The notes beneath the pieces are model-generated. The model ran no database searches and had not been told where the DNA came from. It was given only the letters and a program-made list of their open reading frames with translations. DNA of 64,000 bases, taken from contig NZ_SMSK01000020.1 in assembly GCF_004354985.1 (NCBI RefSeq), forward strand, positions 42,601 through 106,600, in the 5' to 3' direction. Numbering within the stretch: the first letter of the stretch is position 1; each line of letters opens with the position of its first letter. The translations under genes were made by a program, and so were the position numbers. Origin of the DNA: Segetibacter sp. 3557_3. Lineage in GTDB: Bacteria > Bacteroidota > Bacteroidia > Chitinophagales > Chitinophagaceae. Positions 55,201-63,453 of this stretch are shown here, piece by piece.

Positions 55201-55335
55201 TGTGCCGGACACCGGTATAGATTGTGCAAAGCCAGCCGACACGCAGCAAAAGCACAGGAAGGTTAATAGGAGATAAAATTGAGCTTTGCCAATAACGAGA
55301 TTGGCTAAAATCCAATTAGTAGATTTTTTTTGCAT
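52207..55335 (-). CDS. susC: SusC/RagA-family TonB-dependent oligosaccharide transporter (SusC3)
   Basis: 1042-residue outer-membrane transporter. Signal near residues 20-38 (FYLLLTFLCFCCVSAGFAQ), carboxypeptidase-regulatory-like domain (about 42-120, VSGTIKDASGNNVGAVSVNV), DEVVVVGYGTQRKRDVTGAI, the SusC plug signature SIDVLKDAASSAIYGSRAANG, and a barrel ending EVGLGLNVNF. There is no STN domain, so no direct anti-sigma signalling. It is the first gene of the whole leftward enzyme series and lies next to a 1.5-kb gene-free stretch that must contain its promoter. SusD3 begins 13 bases after its stop. Confidence 0.96.
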   Translation of the reverse strand: MQKKSTNWILANLVIGKAQFYLLLTFLCFCCVSAGFAQSIPVSGTIKDASGNNVGAVSVNVKGSNAGTTTDSSGRYTISVPGPTTTLVFSSVGFGSQEQIVGSRRTINVTLSTTASSLDEVVVVGYGTQRKRDVTGAITSVSAKQIEERQAVNLQDALQGQAAGLLVINDAGEPGAEGSITIRGGSTFSSAGNSPLYVIDGVVGASATNLNPNDIQSIDVLKDAASSAIYGSRAANGVIIITTKRGQEGKPRIDGRYLHTFGWLAHKLRQANATEVRMFRQLQGSSGGSTDSLNPGFNVDNDYQEALTQLAQKDQYDLSISGGAKNLSYYNSIRFVNDKGLIINSWGKQASIRTNIDFQPSARFKWSNRFQFGYRKRNNINEGNTINQTFQRPTNYRLYLPDGSLAGYISGRRNPLAIALLDINNEEDYTGSLFSQVEYTLSKSLKFTGNAGLDYGESRDVTFTPKFNNSDGITNSGSEGFSRAVGWQVQTFLNYSKTFNQDHRLSALLGFSAERDQSNSSTIAGRNYVNEQVLTLNSAREIITTSTRTSGGANTLASVFERLEYSYKGRYSVNGVIRHDGSSRFGKDKQWGLFPSAAFAWRFSDEKFMAFASSILSDAKLRISYGQTGNESIGNYEARQRYGFGSYYYNGVSGIAYGNTLGNEDLSWESNIQSNIGLDLTFLKGRITVNADYYVKTTKDLLYNRPLPRETGFNDIRVNLGSFETKGFEFAVNATPIRKKDYDWNIIANTTVYRGTVKQLYNGESFIAGNTSDGGNAGWLIEQGSPLGNFYGWKALDVYAYNESNAYDENWQKLTPNFDAAGAFTGYTIDGKPYTGKVNSLYGKGAKLRAGDVEFVNYTKDSVIDDKDRTILGNAQPSFYAAIINTFRYKQLSLSFTLNTMWGNKIYNNAARALDDYGTSNIIPRPQTIYDMWRKPGDITAVPPYTSRNDRGSMRMNDRWLEDGSFLRLAYLRLTYGLKPKLAKKLFMQGLNAYIYGSNLVTWTNYSWFDPEFSSNDPLQIGQDGGRYPRRREVGLGLNVNF

Positions 55336-56868
55336 ATGGCAATCGTTTGAAGCTTCGCTTACCAGCGAACGGTAACGTAATTCGTAAATTTACTAAATTG
55401 GTGCAATTACGTCTTTCCTTAAATATTGCAGCTTCACAGAATTGTCATATTAATAAGCTATTTTGACATACTATCCTGTACAATCTGCCCTAATTGATGA
55501 ATATGAAGGTTATTAAACGCATTGCGAAAAACTCAACAATCAATGTGTTGGATGTGAAATGCTTTCCAAGTCATATGAAAAATGGGGTAATAGGATAACC
55601 TTCTTTTTTTGTAAAAACTTAGCCTAATATCGTTGTTCCTCATATTCCGGCGCTTCTGCCAAACAAAGAAGGGCACTATGCTTGAACTTAGCGTATTGTT
55701 ATCCCGGATATTTTCTGGTTCCTGCTGTTTAGCATACTGTTGATAAGCAATAGTTGTTGACCATACCAACCCGACCTTATCGTCAATACTAGGTGTGATT
55801 GCTTTCAAGGCAGGCAATTTTCAATTGCAAGTGGCTTCTGTAACATTTACCTGATGAGAAATCACGGCATGAAGTCATCATGTTAAATGCCAACGGTCCT
55901 CGCAGCTTAACATAAGCGAAAAGTGTTTTAGACAGATACGATCCTGAGTACTGATATATCTGCCGAGCAGCAAACAGATATCACAACGGTGTTTCCACTT
56001 TAACAAACTGCACGACTGAAATTACGGTACGTTTACTAGCAACGTTTTGTAGTGATCTATTAATATAAGCCGATTAAACAGAATATAAGAACTAGAAGAG
56101 CAAATATTATATTGTTGAATTCGGATATTGTTAGTATAATGGGCTAACCCAAAGCTTCGTTTTGAATTCCTACTACACCGATACTCAATTCATATAAATA
56201 CCATTACGGATACTTCAAATTAAGAGCATATTTGTTGAAGACACGAACCTACCGATGTTTAAAGCCTTTTCAGGAAGGCAGAAAGGGCCTGGATACCTCG
56301 GTTCTACACCGGTGCACCCAGTACCTTGGACGTTTAGCCTACTGCGGAGTTAGTTGAAGAAGCTTGATGATAGCTTCTTTTTTTGATTAGCCGCATAGCG
56401 CCCTTAAGGTAATCACCCGCAGTTCAATTATTTTGGCTGCTTCGATCGATCCTCATTGGCTCTTTACGCAATTTAAGCAAGCCGAAGATGCTTAAATAAA
56501 AGGTGCTCGGCAATCTAAGTCTCGACTTCAGACCGGGTAATCGATCGGTGCATGTATTATAAAACAAGCTTTTTTGTAAAACAGAGCGCCCGTACCTTAA
56601 CGTTTGCAGCATGGAGCCTACTTATTCCACCATTAGAAATCCTGGAACACCTCCCGTTACAAACTTTTTCTGAAGTCAACAAGGTATCCGCAGCAGTGCG
56701 CATAGAGAAAGCCTGGTACACCAGAAATTAGTATATAAGAGCCTTTTTGGCAATCCCGAACGTCTAGCTGAACTCACAAGGGAATATTCAGTTTACTAGA
56801 TGGTCAATAGCTTACTTTGGTAAAAAGCAATTAAAAATCGTAAATCAACTAAACGTTGAGACCTGAAC
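55336..56868. other. 1.5-kb gene-free boundary region
   Basis: No supported coding sequence; a 94-codon leftward frame at 55533-55817 has no recognisable character. It is AT-rich for about 900 bases next to SusC3, then more mixed. It contains a rightward intrinsic terminator and must hold the SusC3 promoter; no exact TAnnTTTG box could be fixed. It separates the polysaccharide region from the ion-transport genes. Confidence 0.55.
56356..56387 (+). terminator. Rightward intrinsic terminator with no gene in front
   Basis: AGAAGCT, loop TGATGAT, AGCTTCT and then a run of T at 56378-56384 make a textbook terminator on the plus strand. No gene precedes it, so it may end a small RNA or mark a lost gene. 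Confidence 0.75.
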
Positions 56869-57318
56869 TTGCATGTTAATATAAATTACAACATACAGGA
56901 ACTAACTGATAAAATAACTATTGTCTATTCGAGCTCTTTCATCATAACCATCCACAAGGGAGATTGTCTGTTTTTGAACCCTATCCGTAAACGTTGTCTC
57001 TCCGCAGGCAAATGCTTTTCTACAACCGAAGTAATATCGAAGATCGTTTGGGGTGCCTTAGAAACCTTCGACGGCCGTGCAAATTACCTTTCCGAGCAGG
57101 TAGATGTTTATGAAAAGGAGATCATGGGAAGAAATACTAATAACGATCAGATGCATGGATTATACCTCATAAAACGCGAAGCATCGCTCGCACATAAAAT
57201 GAACTTTGAGTTTATGCCTGAACTAAGGCAACGGTGGGGCTATCCAGGAGTACTATTGCTTATGTTGGTAGTTGCTTTCTGTATTTATCTTTGGTTTAGG
57301 AAAAAGAGATGGTTGTAA
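56869..57318 (+). pseudogene. corA: corA-family magnesium/cobalt transporter remnant with internal deletion
   Basis: A 149-codon frame opening at a TTG is recognisable as a broken CorA. The first part (DKITIVYSSSFIITIHKGD, FLNPIRKRC, LETFDGRANYLSEQVDVYEK) matches the cytoplasmic beta/alpha domain, and the last part (MNFEFMPELRQRWGYPGVLL then LWFRKKRWL) matches the loop after the GMN motif, TM2 and the basic tail. Between LIKREASLAHK and MNFEFMPEL roughly 90-100 residues are missing: the rest of the long stalk helix and all of TM1; the G of GMN is K here. The N-terminal half of the domain is also missing and a TGA stops the frame upstream. A 2-TM pentameric channel cannot form with one TM, so loss of function is expected. 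Confidence 0.82.
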
Positions 57319-57409
57319 GAGGCGCAATAAATAGAGCAGAGATTAAAGCTCTTCATTAACTTCTACTTGATTACGCATTCCTAAAGTATTGTACGCGCAC
57401 ACTTTTGCG

Positions 57410-58536
57410 TTAGTTAACTAAGTCAATCACAAACGAAGTAGTAGCAAAGAAGTTGGTTGAAGCAAAACGGTTGCCTTGTTTAAAGTAGGGTGAGCTGTTA
57501 TGCAGCATTCGAAATTCAATTCTCCAAATAGCATTGTCGGTTATCTTTCTATCAATGTTTAAAGAGTAGCCGCGCATCTGGAAAGGTTGTGCATTCACAG
57601 GGGGCACAATCACTCCCGCTTTATCACTGTAGTATTCAGCTCTTGCAGCTGCAACCCATTTGTTGCCTTCATAGCGGAGAAAATGCCAGCAATAAAGGTC
57701 AGCGGCATGAAAAACACTGGTGAATACCATGTATTGAAATTAGAAGACCCGCGCTGTTTTTGTTGCATTCCATAATCAAAACCAATCGTAAATCCTAATG
57801 CCTTATTTAGCTTCCATACCGCATATAGATTATTGAAATATCGCCACTGCCTTGCACTATCTGGCTCGTTGTTGCCAACGAAAGTGCTCCAGTTGATGCT
57901 CAAGTTATCCGAAGGTGTGTATGTTAGCTGTGTACCAAGTGAAGGTGTATTATTGCCTGCTCTTCGTGTTATGCGTTGCCATCCGTTTAGAAGTAGGATA
58001 GCGGCATACCATTTCTTATTAATGGTTGTATAAGAAAGCCTTGCGCCAGCTTCGTAATAAGGCGAGTTTTCAGCAAGTATGCTCCTGGTCAGCGTCCAGC
58101 AATCTTTACTGATTGCACTTTCATATCCAATATGCGATGGCAGGATTCCTGCGTCAAGCCAGAGGTTTTCATGAGCTGATAGTTTCACTCCTGCATTGGC
58201 TTCAAAGACATGGCGCAGCACCTGAGGTTCATCAGCCAGATTATATTGTGCATAGGTTCCCGTCATTAAACCCAAAGTAGCCCTTGCTCTTTGTCTCTTA
58301 TAGCTCAGACTTGCAAGTGCAAGGTTTATATTCACTTCGTTGTGCCGGTTGTAATTGTATAGAAAAGGAGCTTTTTGGTGGGTAGCAGGTTTTGAAAAGT
58401 CGTATGAATAATACGCATCTAGATATACTCTGCTTTCTAATGTCGGCTTTTGCGTTGACGTATCTTGTGCTCTGCCCGTTACGCAAGGGAATAAACTACC
58501 GAGTACAATCACTATTATGAAGGAGAATTTTTTCAT
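57410..58536 (-). pseudogene. Outer-membrane beta-barrel porin with a one-base frameshift
   Basis: Exported protein (signal MKKFSFIIVIVLGSLFPCVT to about residue 23) of the Bacteroidota beta-barrel porin-2-like type, with alternating strands such as KRQRARATLGLMTGTYAQYN and ENLWLDAGILPSHIGYESAI. The first frame runs to NTWYSPVFF (base 57710) and then continues out of character to 57610; the true continuation, HAADLYCWHFLRYEGNKWVA down to FVIDLVN at 57410, is in the next frame. Adding one base to the run of five A at 57710-57714 (plus strand) restores a single 375-residue protein. It overlaps the kup stop codon by one base (TAATG), so it was co-translated with kup; such porins also accompany Bacteroidota K+ systems. 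It could be a real lesion or a homopolymer read error. Confidence 0.8.
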
Positions 58537-60503
58537 TAATCATCAACTCTTTTTAGCTGCAGATTGGCAACTGGAGATACAATCAGTGGGAACTTTTCCA
58601 CCACAACATTACTAGGGTCGAGCCCGAAACCTCGCTCTTCCGATAATGAGATTTCTTTAATCCAGAAATGCAAACGCATAATTAGCCTCTCCAGAATGGG
58701 TAACTCATTCTCCTGGCTGAGGTACTTCTCCATTACGACAAAGGTGAAATCTCCAACAACATTACTTTTTTCAAGACTTTCATATCTGCTCATAATGTTA
58801 ACCTCCCGGTTTTGCACAAGGTCTTGTACCACTTTACGAAAGAACAGGTTTATTCTTGGTTGTACTTTAAAGCCCAGTCGAAATTCAACCCGGATAATAT
58901 CATTAGGGATGATGTGTTTAACGTTGTACTCAGCAGTATAGGGATCGTCAACCGTATCGACATGGACAAACCAATAAATGTCTGCACGCTTTGGCTTCTT
59001 CACCAGCACTGAGTGGATGATCTTATGTTCAATCTCCTTTGGGTTGTCTGCTCAAGTGAGGTAAACCAAGTGAGTGGCATACTTGGGTACTGATCGGTCG
59101 TTGCTTAGTTCCTGCAGTTTTGGAATATAATCCTCAAGGCGAACAAACTCCATATACCTGTTCTTGATCTTTCGCGCCCGGAACCAGTCGTACATAACCA
59201 GGAATAAAATACCGCCCACAATTAATGTTACAAATCCGCCATGGGGAAATTTCTCTAAGTTTGCATAAAAGAAACTCAGCTCGATAGTCAGGTACACCGC
59301 CAGGTAAAGTACCACTAAAAGTGGCTTTACCCGATGGGTAACCACGTAGTTTGCAAATAGTATTGAAGTCGCAATCATCGTTACTGTGATTGCCAGGCCA
59401 TAAGCCGCTTCCATATTAGATGCTTTTCTAAAGTACAGAACAATCCCAATACATCCAACATATAGTAGCAGGTTAACTGCGGGTACATAAAGTTGCCCTT
59501 TGGCTTCGGTAGGATACTTGATCTTCAATTTCGGCCACAAATTTAGTCGCATTGCTTCACTTACAAGGGTAAACGAGCCCGAGATCAACGCCTGGCTAGC
59601 AATGATTGTTGCTGCGGTGGCAATGGCAACACCAAAGTAGAGGAACCATTGAGGCATGATGCCATAGAAGGGATTGAAACCTTTCTCAATCATCTCCGGG
59701 GTGATAACCTTTCCCGTGTGATTTGCAAGTAACCATGCTCCTTGTCCAAGATAATTGATGATCAGACAGCTTTTTACAAAGATCCAGGAATAACGAATGT
59801 TCCACTTCCCACAATGGCCCAGATCCGAATATAGCGCCTCAGCTCCTGTGGTGCATAGGAATACCCCGCCTAGGATGTAAAATCCGCTTGGATAAGTTAC
59901 CAATAGCTTGATGCCATAGTACGGATTAAATGACTTTAGTATAGACAAATCATCCGAAAAATGAGAGATGCCAAGCAGGGCCAACATCGTGAACCAAACG
60001 GTCATTACCGGACCAAATGATTTGCCAATAAATGCGGATCCAAATTGCTGGACAAAGAAAAGTATCGACAGGATCGCAATAACGATATATACCACCATCC
60101 ATTGGCTGATATCCTGCAGGCCAGGAATCTGCTTTAATCCTTCAACTGCAGAAGTAACCGAAATAGGTGGAGTAATCATCCCATCTGCAAGAAGAGCTGC
60201 TCCTCCAAGCATCGCTGGGATTACCAGCCATTTTTTTCTGCGGCGTACCAGGGCATATAGTGAAAAAATACCTCCTTCGCCGCGGTTATCCGCCTGAAGG
60301 GTCAGGATGACATACTTGATGGTGGTTTGCAGGGTAAGGGTCCAAATAATAAGCGACAGCGCTCCTACGATGAGTTCGTTCGTGACGGTTTTTCCGCTAA
60401 TAATAGCATTCATTACATAAAGAGGCGAGGTACCGATGTCGCCATAAATGATACCGAGAGCAATCAAAACCCCGGCAGCTGAAACACGATTATGCGAAGA
60501 CAT
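58536..60503 (-). pseudogene. kup: Kup potassium uptake transporter interrupted by an in-frame TGA
   Basis: Low-affinity K+/H+ symporter of the KUP/HAK family. The frame starts well (AAGVLIALGIIYGDIGTSPL, the family signature) and spans all 12 expected membrane segments, e.g. GGAALLADGMITPPISVTSA and IASQALISGSFTLVSEAMRL. It stops after 483 residues at TGA (59052-59054) directly after ATHLVYLT. Reading through this codon in the same frame gives ADNPKEIEHKIIHSVLVKKP and the complete cytoplasmic tail to 58536, a full 655-codon Kup of normal size. One substitution (for example TCA Ser to TGA) explains it. The truncated product keeps the whole membrane part and loses only about 170 cytosolic residues, so partial function is possible. 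A GTG at 59009 could restart the tail. Confidence 0.92.
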
Positions 60504-60522
60504 GTCAGACGTTTTTGGGGCC

Positions 60523-60530
60523 CAAAACTA
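60523..60530 (-). promoter_or_regulatory. Possible -7 box for kup
   Basis: Minus-strand TAGTTTTG fits the Bacteroidota TAnnTTTG consensus, 20 bases before the kup start. No good -33 box is found at the expected distance. Confidence 0.35.
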
Positions 60531-60605
60531 GAGCAACGACATGCGGAAATTGGATAACCAGGTGAAATCCTTATAAAATCTTTATGTCCAATGCTGCTGA
60601 CCACA

Positions 60606-60636
60606 TCTGCGCTCCAAAATCTAAAAAGTACATTTG
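60606..60636 (+). promoter_or_regulatory. Putative promoter of the kdpD-like/kdpE pair
   Basis: TCTG (60606-60609), a 19-base spacer and TACATTTG (60629-60636) match the Bacteroidota TTTG-N19-TAnnTTTG pattern with one mismatch, 16 bases before the ATG. The implied leader is very short. Confidence 0.5.
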
Positions 60637-60652
60637 ACAAAATATTTGATCC

Positions 60653-61729
60653 ATGGATAGCTTTCTCTTTAACACCCTACCAAAGAGGCAGCAATATGCA
60701 TTCAGCGTTGCTACAATCCTGTGTGTAGCGACTATTTGCTATGCGTTCTCCGGCGTCATAAGTTATCGGGTTACAGCACTTCTGCTTTTACTCACAGTTT
60801 CGTTACTTGCCATAACATTTGACATAATGCCTGTGTTACTGGCAGCGGCATTGAGTGCAATCATTTGGGACTTCTTCTTTATACCGCCTAAGTATGCGAT
60901 ACACGTGGAAACAACTGAGGACACGATTTTGCTGGTAATGTACTTCGTAATTGCAATGATCAACGGCGTGCTGACTAATCGCATGCGTAAAATCCAGAAA
61001 GCCGCTAGTATAAAGGAGGAAAAGGCCAATAGTGTAAAGCTTTACAACACCATTTTGGACTCTCTGTCCCATGAGTTGCGAACACCAATCGCAGCTATCC
61101 TTGGCGCAACAGACAATTTACAAGCCAATCGGAACCTGACCGATCAAGACAAAGAGCAACTGGTATACGAGATCTCCAGAGCATCATTAAGATTAAATCA
61201 ACAAGTCGAAAATCTGCTGAACATCTCCAGACTTGAGTCAGGTCACATCCAACCGAACAATGACTGGTGCGACGTTGTAGAACTTGTTTATGACGTTGTA
61301 AGAAGGGTTGAAGAAAATCATGCATTGCGCAGGATCGATATTAGCGTCAACCAGGACATGCCTTTATGCAGGATTGATAAGGGAATGTTGGATCAAATCA
61401 TATATAACTTGCTTAACAATGCAGCGATCCACACGCCTACAGGTTGCAAGATCGAAATTGCCATTACATGCCATGCAGACCTTCTAAGCATACTCATCCA
61501 GGATAATGGGGCAGGCTTTAAAGACGTAAACCTCCGCGATGTTTTTGATAAATTTTCTCGAACAAAAGAACTTAAGACATCAGGATCAGGTCTTGGTCTT
61601 TCAATTGTCAAAGGTTTCACTGAAGCATTAAGAGGCTCAATTGAGTTGGTACGTACAAATGAGAAAGGAGTCCGATTTATGATCTCCATTCCGGTAAAGA
61701 CATCTATGTTTAAAACAATCATCCAATGA
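60653..61729 (+). CDS. Short KdpD-like sensor histidine kinase
   Basis: 358-residue inner-membrane kinase. Four closely packed hydrophobic segments (about 15-110) with AIIWDFFFIPPKYAIHVETT match the DUF4118 membrane domain of KdpD. Then come HisKA with the phosphorylated His in LDSLSHELRTPIAAILG (about 140), an N-box DQIIYNLLNNAAIHTP, and the G-boxes DNGAGF and SGSGLGLSIVKG. The N-terminal KdpD and universal-stress domains of classical 900-residue KdpD are absent, as in several Bacteroidota versions where they form a separate protein. It overlaps the response-regulator gene by four bases (ATGA). Divergence from kup suggests it senses potassium limitation or turgor and controls K+ transport genes. 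Confidence 0.9.
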   Translation: MDSFLFNTLPKRQQYAFSVATILCVATICYAFSGVISYRVTALLLLLTVSLLAITFDIMPVLLAAALSAIIWDFFFIPPKYAIHVETTEDTILLVMYFVIAMINGVLTNRMRKIQKAASIKEEKANSVKLYNTILDSLSHELRTPIAAILGATDNLQANRNLTDQDKEQLVYEISRASLRLNQQVENLLNISRLESGHIQPNNDWCDVVELVYDVVRRVEENHALRRIDISVNQDMPLCRIDKGMLDQIIYNLLNNAAIHTPTGCKIEIAITCHADLLSILIQDNGAGFKDVNLRDVFDKFSRTKELKTSGSGLGLSIVKGFTEALRGSIELVRTNEKGVRFMISIPVKTSMFKTIIQ

Positions 61730-62415
61730 ATAAGGCTGAGGTATTGGTAATTGATGATGAGCCGCAAATCAGAAAAGTGCTCGAGATCACCCTTAAAAGC
61801 AACGGTTTTAGCTTTAGATCTGCAGCAACTGCAAGAGAAGGTTTAATAATGGCTTCAAATCATCCGGCCGAACTTATCATCCTTGATCTCGGACTTCCTG
61901 ACGAAAGCGGCCATGTTGTCTTGGAGAAGTTGAGACAATGGTACACAAACCCTGTGATCATACTTTCCGTCCAAAAAAATGAAGAAGACATTATCAAAGC
62001 ATTGGATAACGGAGCAAACGATTATCTCTCAAAACCTTTTCGCACTGGCGAATTGTTGGCACGTATGCGTTCTACACTACGTACCATTAACACCGAGGAG
62101 GGCGAAACCGTTTTCCACTTAAAAGATTTAAAAGTTGATTTAAGCACCCGGTCAGTTTGGAAACATGACCAGTTAGTAAAACTAACGGTAACAGAGTACA
62201 ATTTGTTAGCCTTGCTCATTCGCAACGAAGGAAAGGTAATGACACATCGATACCTTTTAAGAGCCATTTGGGGCCCTGGATATATCAGTCAATCACAGTA
62301 CCTAAGAGTATTCGTAGCCCAAATCAGAAAGAAGATTGAAGACGACCAAAACAGGCCAAAATACTTGTTAACTGAAGCCGGGATAGGTTACCGCTTTGTA
62401 AGCACCACAAGTTGA
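61726..62415 (+). CDS. kdpE: KdpE-like OmpR-family response regulator
   Basis: 229-residue two-component response regulator. The receiver domain has the acidic pair in EVLVIDDEPQIRKVLEIT, the phospho-acceptor Asp in LIILDLGLPDESG (about 52) and the Lys in NDYLSKPFRTGELLARM. The C-terminal winged helix carries VKLTVTEYNLLALLIRNEG, LRAIWGPGYISQSQYLRVFV and LLTEAGIGYRFV, the last two being close to KdpE. It is translationally coupled to the kinase by an ATGA overlap, so the two form a cognate pair. It probably activates K+-uptake genes in response to low potassium; kup itself is the nearest candidate target, with kdp transporter genes not present in the window. Confidence 0.92.
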   Translation: MNKAEVLVIDDEPQIRKVLEITLKSNGFSFRSAATAREGLIMASNHPAELIILDLGLPDESGHVVLEKLRQWYTNPVIILSVQKNEEDIIKALDNGANDYLSKPFRTGELLARMRSTLRTINTEEGETVFHLKDLKVDLSTRSVWKHDQLVKLTVTEYNLLALLIRNEGKVMTHRYLLRAIWGPGYISQSQYLRVFVAQIRKKIEDDQNRPKYLLTEAGIGYRFVSTTS

Positions 62416-63033
62416 AATCAGAATTACTTGTCGCAATCTGCATGACGTTTCAAAGCCGAATTAATACTGCATCTGGCGTTTTACCTGTAGAGCTGTTGGA
62501 AGTCGAACTCTTGTACTTATCTGATCATTGTTTCAAACCCATCCTGAACATAGATGACATTACTTGTAAGTAACTTAACCCACATCCTCTATCTACAAAT
62601 GTTTGTAATTGCAGTTGTGGCATACTTTGGTTTTCGGTAGTTTGTAGTACTATGAACACGACTTAAAAAGGTTGCTACTCGATGTAAATGGGGCAGTTTC
62701 GTTGGTCAAATACGCCATGCCTTAAAAGTATAAAAGTAAGATTTCGGAAGATTTAGACATGGAGCAAGCACCCCACAATGTTAACGAAATCCATACAGCT
62801 AACAAAACAAGCAAAACAAATGTCCGATCCTAGTGACTGTCTGATTGACCCTTGGATTCTTCCGTGGCTCTTTCGGAACTTGGCGAAGCACTTCCTGATT
62901 AAATGGAGCTGTTCTACAGAGTAGCGGAAAGGCTTCTATGTCCATAAAGATCCCATTACGGATATAAAGGATGAGTCGGGAAGCTTATCTTTTCGGAAAG
63001 CTTTATATTCGAGAGAACTAAATATCGCTTATT
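62416..63033. other. Gap without recognised features
   Basis: No gene, repeat or terminator could be supported. A GTCGAACTCTTGTAC at 62502-62516 matches one arm of the GTACAAG element on the minus strand but lacks the rest. Short broken frames in 62820-63000 could be remains of a lost gene, but none is recognisable. Confidence 0.45.
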
Positions 63034-63453
63034 ATGAATTTCAAGTTTTTGGGTTCAAGTGGAAGCAGTTTCCCTACAAGTTTTGCCCGTAAGCTTGAAG
63101 TCGGAAAGAAGCAGCATGTAGTAACGTCGTTCCATGCAACAGTTAAGTTGCCATTATACTCAACAGAAAGTAAGTCCCAAGATCTCGAAATAACCTGGCA
63201 ATATAGATTAATAGAAGAACTGCAGGAGAAATTCTATTTCTACAAGTGTATCGATTTTAGAATATATGACATAGAAATTGAGCCGAGTGAAGAGATTCTT
63301 AGAAAATTGATTGAAGAGTCATTCGATCATTATATTGGTGAGTATGAAGCTCAAAAAAGACTAACCCCAAACCTTAATCAACCTCCCACCCTAGATAATT
63401 CAACCTTGGAGATAGCAGTTTCAAAAATCAAAAAAGCTCTCAATAACGTATAG
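63034..63453 (+). CDS. Small hypothetical protein
   Basis: 139-residue protein that I do not recognise. It starts at an ATG without a clear leader, has no signal peptide or membrane segment, and is mixed alpha/beta: two beta-rich stretches (HVVTSFHATVKLPLYST, LEITWQYRLIEELQEKFYFY) and a charged helical C-terminal half (PSEEILRKLIEESFDHYIGE, STLEIAVSKIKKALNNV). Base composition fits the surrounding AT-rich DNA. It is isolated, with no operon partner, near a probable insertion-sequence end, so it may be accessory. Codon pattern and length make it more likely real than not. Confidence 0.5.
   Translation: MNFKFLGSSGSSFPTSFARKLEVGKKQHVVTSFHATVKLPLYSTESKSQDLEITWQYRLIEELQEKFYFYKCIDFRIYDIEIEPSEEILRKLIEESFDHYIGEYEAQKRLTPNLNQPPTLDNSTLEIAVSKIKKALNNV

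Noticed and set aside
55533..55817. 94-codon leftward frame in the boundary region
   Set aside because: No recognisable family, low-quality composition, no leader or neighbour support.
56869..56880. TTG start for a functional short CorA-like protein
   Set aside because: A stop codon just upstream, loss of TM1 and of the GMN glycine, and no leader argue for a remnant, not a designed short protein.
59052..59054. TGA as a recoded sense codon
   Set aside because: Other genes in the window show no internal TGA and no selenocysteine-type signal is visible; a nonsense mutation is simpler.
62820..63000. Transposase remnant
   Set aside because: Short frames such as one containing WILPWLFRNLAKHFL could not be matched with confidence to any family.
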